A stretch of 7,640 nucleotides of DNA, from contig NQJG01000031.1 of NCBI GenBank assembly GCA_002256465.1, positions 1 to 7,640 on the forward strand, written 5' to 3'. Source of the stretch: Methylococcaceae bacterium NSP1-1 (GTDB lineage Bacteria; Pseudomonadota; Gammaproteobacteria; Methylococcales; Methylomonadaceae). The notes beneath the pieces are model-generated. The model had not been told where the DNA came from, made no database searches, and saw nothing but the letters and a program-made list of their open reading frames with translations. The position numbers and the translations under genes were made by a program. Position 1 is the stretch's first letter, and every line of letters starts with the position of its first letter. Shown piece by piece: positions 5,520 to 7,640 of the stretch.

Positions 5520-5906
5520 TTACTTTTTATTGAAATACAAATAATCGCCATATTTTCCTTTCAGGGTCATATTTTTGTCGTCTTTTTCCACTACTGTAAA
5601 CAGATCAAATCTGCTGCTGCCAATAATCGCAACTTTTAATTTACCGTCTTCTACTTCGTAGGCTACTGGTGGTTGGTCGTAATAGGTTCCTTCGCGAGGA
5701 ATATGTAAGATCGTTACTTTGCCATCTTTAAATACCCAGGTATCTTCCCGATCGATAGCTTGTTTATCGTTTAAAGAATTTTTGGTGTATTGCAGCTTCC
5801 AGGTACCTTGTACTTCTTCTTTAGATTGCAATGTAACATCTGCACAAACAGCGCTTCCAAATAAGGACAAACCCAATAAAACTGCCGCTAGATTTATTTT
5901 TTTCAT
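5520..5906 (-). CDS. Small secreted protein, lipocalin-like beta-rich fold
   Basis: The start is placed at 5906 (MKKINLAAV) rather than at the ATG two codons upstream (5912), because AGGA then lies 8 bases away instead of 2. The product has 128 residues. Residues 1-22 are a Sec signal peptide with a probable cleavage after VCA (A22/D23), predicting a periplasmic or secreted protein of about 106 residues. The mature part has a G-T-W motif near its start (residues 34-36) and then alternating strand-like segments (TWVFKDGKVTIL, VAYEVEDGKLKVAI, MTLKGKYGDYLYF), similar to lipocalin-like or calycin domains that bind small hydrophobic ligands. The assignment rests on the motif and strand pattern only; the ligand is unknown. 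It lies between the bacterioferritin gene and the SDR gene on the same strand, with gaps of about 80 bases on each side, so it is probably transcribed on its own. Confidence 0.8.
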   Translation of the reverse strand: MKKINLAAVLLGLSLFGSAVCADVTLQSKEEVQGTWKLQYTKNSLNDKQAIDREDTWVFKDGKVTILHIPREGTYYDQPPVAYEVEDGKLKVAIIGSSRFDLFTVVEKDDKNMTLKGKYGDYLYFNKK

Positions 5907-5985
5907 TATCATTTTCCTATATTAATATTCAGTAATAAACAAAACATTCTACGCACACGTGGGGGAGAACTAAAGCATTATTAAT

Positions 5986-6702
5986 TTATGACTTTTTAAA
6001 TTTTATAACCTTGTTCAAAGGACTCAGATTAATTTCATCAATCACAATCTGCGCCCGTGTACCCAGTACATATGATACCGCTGCCGCGACATTTTCCGGT
6101 AAAATAAAATTGCTTTCATGGTCACCCGGCTCAAAAGTCAAATGTTCAAAAAATGCCGTTTTCACCATACCGGGATTAATTAAACAAACCCGCACGTTAC
6201 TGTTACCACACTCTTCGCGTAGTGCCTGGGTAAATCCGCGTATGGCAAACTTGCTGGCACAATAAATTGCTCCTTTGCGACTGCCTTTCAATGCCGCCTC
6301 GGAACCGATAAAGATTAAATCACTGTTTGCTTTGCGTTTTAAAGCCGGAAGTAAAGCCTTGGTCAAAAAAACCTGACTGGTAAAATTTATCGTCATCAAA
6401 GCCTCGATTTGTGGATAGGAAAACTCCTCCACTGAGCCAAACTGGCCTATCCCTGCCGAAAAAACCACGGCATCGATTTCGGGGAACATTTGCTGCAATT
6501 GACGGATTTTTTGCGGCAACTCACTTAACCGGCTTAAATCCAGCTCGACAGAACTAAAGTTCTCCATTCGTCGGGTAAACTTCCGGCAATCGCGCGATAC
6601 ACCAATAACAGTATGTCCCTGCTGCAATAAGTTTTGGGCAACTGCCCGTCCTATCCCTGAACTGGCTCCAGTCACCAGTACGGTGCGTTTTACAATGTGC
6701 AT
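5986..6702 (-). CDS. Short-chain dehydrogenase/reductase (SDR), classical type
   Basis: Encodes 238 residues, typical of classical SDR enzymes (about 250). The Rossmann motif TGASSGIG is at residues 11-18, and Arg37 after strand beta-2 suggests NADP(H) preference. SAGIG at 82-86 takes the place of NNAG. The catalytic set is Asn106, Ser134, Tyr147 and Lys151 (YCASK), followed by NPGMVKT at 176-182. It is predicted to be a cytoplasmic oxidoreductase acting on a carbonyl or hydroxyl substrate, which cannot be named. The ATG at 6702 lies inside the 3' end of the upstream SPL-like gene, giving a 13-base overlap. No Shine-Dalgarno is visible, so translation is probably coupled to that gene. It is the last gene of the visible operon. 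Confidence 0.93.
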   Translation of the reverse strand: MHIVKRTVLVTGASSGIGRAVAQNLLQQGHTVIGVSRDCRKFTRRMENFSSVELDLSRLSELPQKIRQLQQMFPEIDAVVFSAGIGQFGSVEEFSYPQIEALMTINFTSQVFLTKALLPALKRKANSDLIFIGSEAALKGSRKGAIYCASKFAIRGFTQALREECGNSNVRVCLINPGMVKTAFFEHLTFEPGDHESNFILPENVAAAVSYVLGTRAQIVIDEINLSPLNKVIKFKKS

Positions 6703-7640
6703 GGGAAAAATTTATTTTCAGGAATATAGTTCAATAATTGTTCAGCACAATAATCCATCATTTCCTGTTCCAGTTCCTGTCTGTAGGAAATCATCCCGTG
6801 CTGATTAGCTAACGGACTGGCAAACAATTTTTCATCAGGATAAAGTTTTTGCACTTTTTTAAAAAACTTCTCCGGCAATCTGAATGCCCCAAGACTGACT
6901 GAATGCAATTTATCCCTATTAATTATCGAAAATACCTGTTCAAATAATTGCCGGTACTGCTCTTGGTAGCCTGTCTGATAAATCATCGGATCAAAACGCA
7001 GGCCAATCTGCCAGCCCTGTGCCTGTAATTTACATAACGCATCAAGACGACGCTGCACTGAGGGCGCTTTAGCCTCAACTTTTGTAGCTATTTCATCAGG
7101 GTTCAGACTGAAGGCTACAACACAGCGGGGAAAAGGTTCGTGATTTAACAAACTTCTAACCTGGGTACTTTTGGTTCTTAATTCCAGCCAGGCATTGGGA
7201 ATTTTCTCAAAAAAAGGTAAAAATTGTTCGGCAAATCCGGTTACCGGCTCCAAAGCCAGACTGTCACAATCATAGCCGGAGAAAAAATGAACCGCCTCAG
7301 CAGGCGTATCGGCACACAGTTGTCTGATTTCATCCTGAAAATCTTCATAATTGACAAACAGCACATAATTGGCTGATTGATACATGCCTTGTAAAAAACA
7401 GTACCTGCAATCGTACAAACAATTGAGCATGTGCGAAAAATAATAATTTCTTTTTGCTCCAATGCCATAGCCAGAGGGTGCGACCATTGCAAAATGTTTA
7501 TATTTTTCCGCTAGTATCAAGGCCGGTTTTTGTTTTTGCAATCGAAAATTTTGTGCTTTGGGATTGAAAACTTCGCCATATCGGCCACAGGTAATTTTTC
7601 TGGCTTGTGGAAAACGTGTAACAATCTCGATAACACGCGG
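6690..7640 (-). CDS. Spore photoproduct lyase-family radical SAM protein, N-terminus off the window
   Basis: The frame is open to the right edge, giving 316 visible residues. The TTG at 7541 is internal, since the 33 codons before it read as SPL-like sequence ending NPKAQNFRLQ. The radical-SAM cluster motif CLYDCRYC (C-x3-C-x2-C) is encoded at about 7398-7421 and should bind a [4Fe-4S] cluster that cleaves S-adenosylmethionine. Further SPL-like blocks follow: VLFVNYEDF, FFSGYDCDSLALEPVTG, LELRTKST, VAFSLNPDEIA, WQIGLRFDPMIYQTGYQEQY and the C-terminal run to the TAA at 6690. In Bacillus, SPL repairs the 5-thyminyl-5,6-dihydrothymine lesion. A probably non-sporulating bacterium suggests a related DNA-repair or other radical role. 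By hand alignment the hydrogen-donor Cys141 of B. subtilis SplB is replaced by Tyr, with a Cys two residues later. It overlaps the SDR gene by 13 bases. Confidence 0.88.
   Translation of the reverse strand, partial: PRVIEIVTRFPQARKITCGRYGEVFNPKAQNFRLQKQKPALILAEKYKHFAMVAPSGYGIGAKRNYYFSHMLNCLYDCRYCFLQGMYQSANYVLFVNYEDFQDEIRQLCADTPAEAVHFFSGYDCDSLALEPVTGFAEQFLPFFEKIPNAWLELRTKSTQVRSLLNHEPFPRCVVAFSLNPDEIATKVEAKAPSVQRRLDALCKLQAQGWQIGLRFDPMIYQTGYQEQYRQLFEQVFSIINRDKLHSVSLGAFRLPEKFFKKVQKLYPDEKLFASPLANQHGMISYRQELEQEMMDYCAEQLLNYIPENKFFPCTL

Noticed and set aside
4633..5946. Shared 13-mer AATAAACAAAACA at 4633-4645 and 5934-5946, both upstream of minus-strand genes
   Set aside because: One such match is expected by chance in an AT-rich window of this size, so it is not evidence of a common operator.
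7241..7492. 83-codon minus-strand frame within the SPL-like gene
   Set aside because: It is an out-of-frame shadow of the radical SAM coding sequence, which itself has a full cluster motif and family blocks.

Overview
The window reads as a chromosomal stretch of a Gram-negative bacterium, most likely a gammaproteobacterium. The evidence is an EmrB/QacA-type exporter, a lipoprotein with a lipobox, Sec signal peptides, a Sel1-repeat protein and a proteobacterial-looking bacterioferritin. The set resembles what I would expect in methanotrophs of the order Methylococcales, but that placement is inference. No RNA gene, insertion sequence, CRISPR array or phage gene was seen.

Layout from left to right. 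Positions 1-1596 (+) hold nearly all of a 14-TM drug-exporter gene whose first codons lie off the left edge. It is clearly GC-richer than the rest. Converging on it is a minus-strand group: a Sel1-repeat periplasmic protein (2643-3659), a 72-residue unknown (2227-2445) and a Gly/Tyr-rich lipoprotein (1836-2078). The lipoprotein frame is cut by a TAA, and the same low-complexity protein continues in frame for 38 more codons. A 170-residue membrane protein (3854-4366, +) diverges from the Sel1 gene. A possible 52-residue minus-strand ORF ends just upstream of the Sel1 gene and shares a CCATGG start site with the membrane protein.

Positions 4367-4989 are AT-rich. They hold a likely 46-residue membrane peptide gene (4441-4581, -), a promoter-like pair on the plus strand (4802-4830), and a long hairpin (4929-4981) just after the stop of the bacterioferritin gene. 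That hairpin pairs completely only as minus-strand RNA, where its two imperfect positions become G-U wobbles.

The right part is all minus strand: bacterioferritin-like protein (4990-5433), a small secreted lipocalin-like protein (5520-5906), a short-chain dehydrogenase (5986-6702) and a radical-SAM protein of the spore photoproduct lyase family (6690 to beyond 7640). The last two overlap by 13 bases and are surely cotranscribed.

No complete new system can be demonstrated. The points most worth following are the SPL-like/SDR pair, in which the usual SPL hydrogen-donor cysteine position appears to be Tyr with a Cys two residues on, the interrupted lipoprotein gene, and the hairpin behind the bacterioferritin gene.
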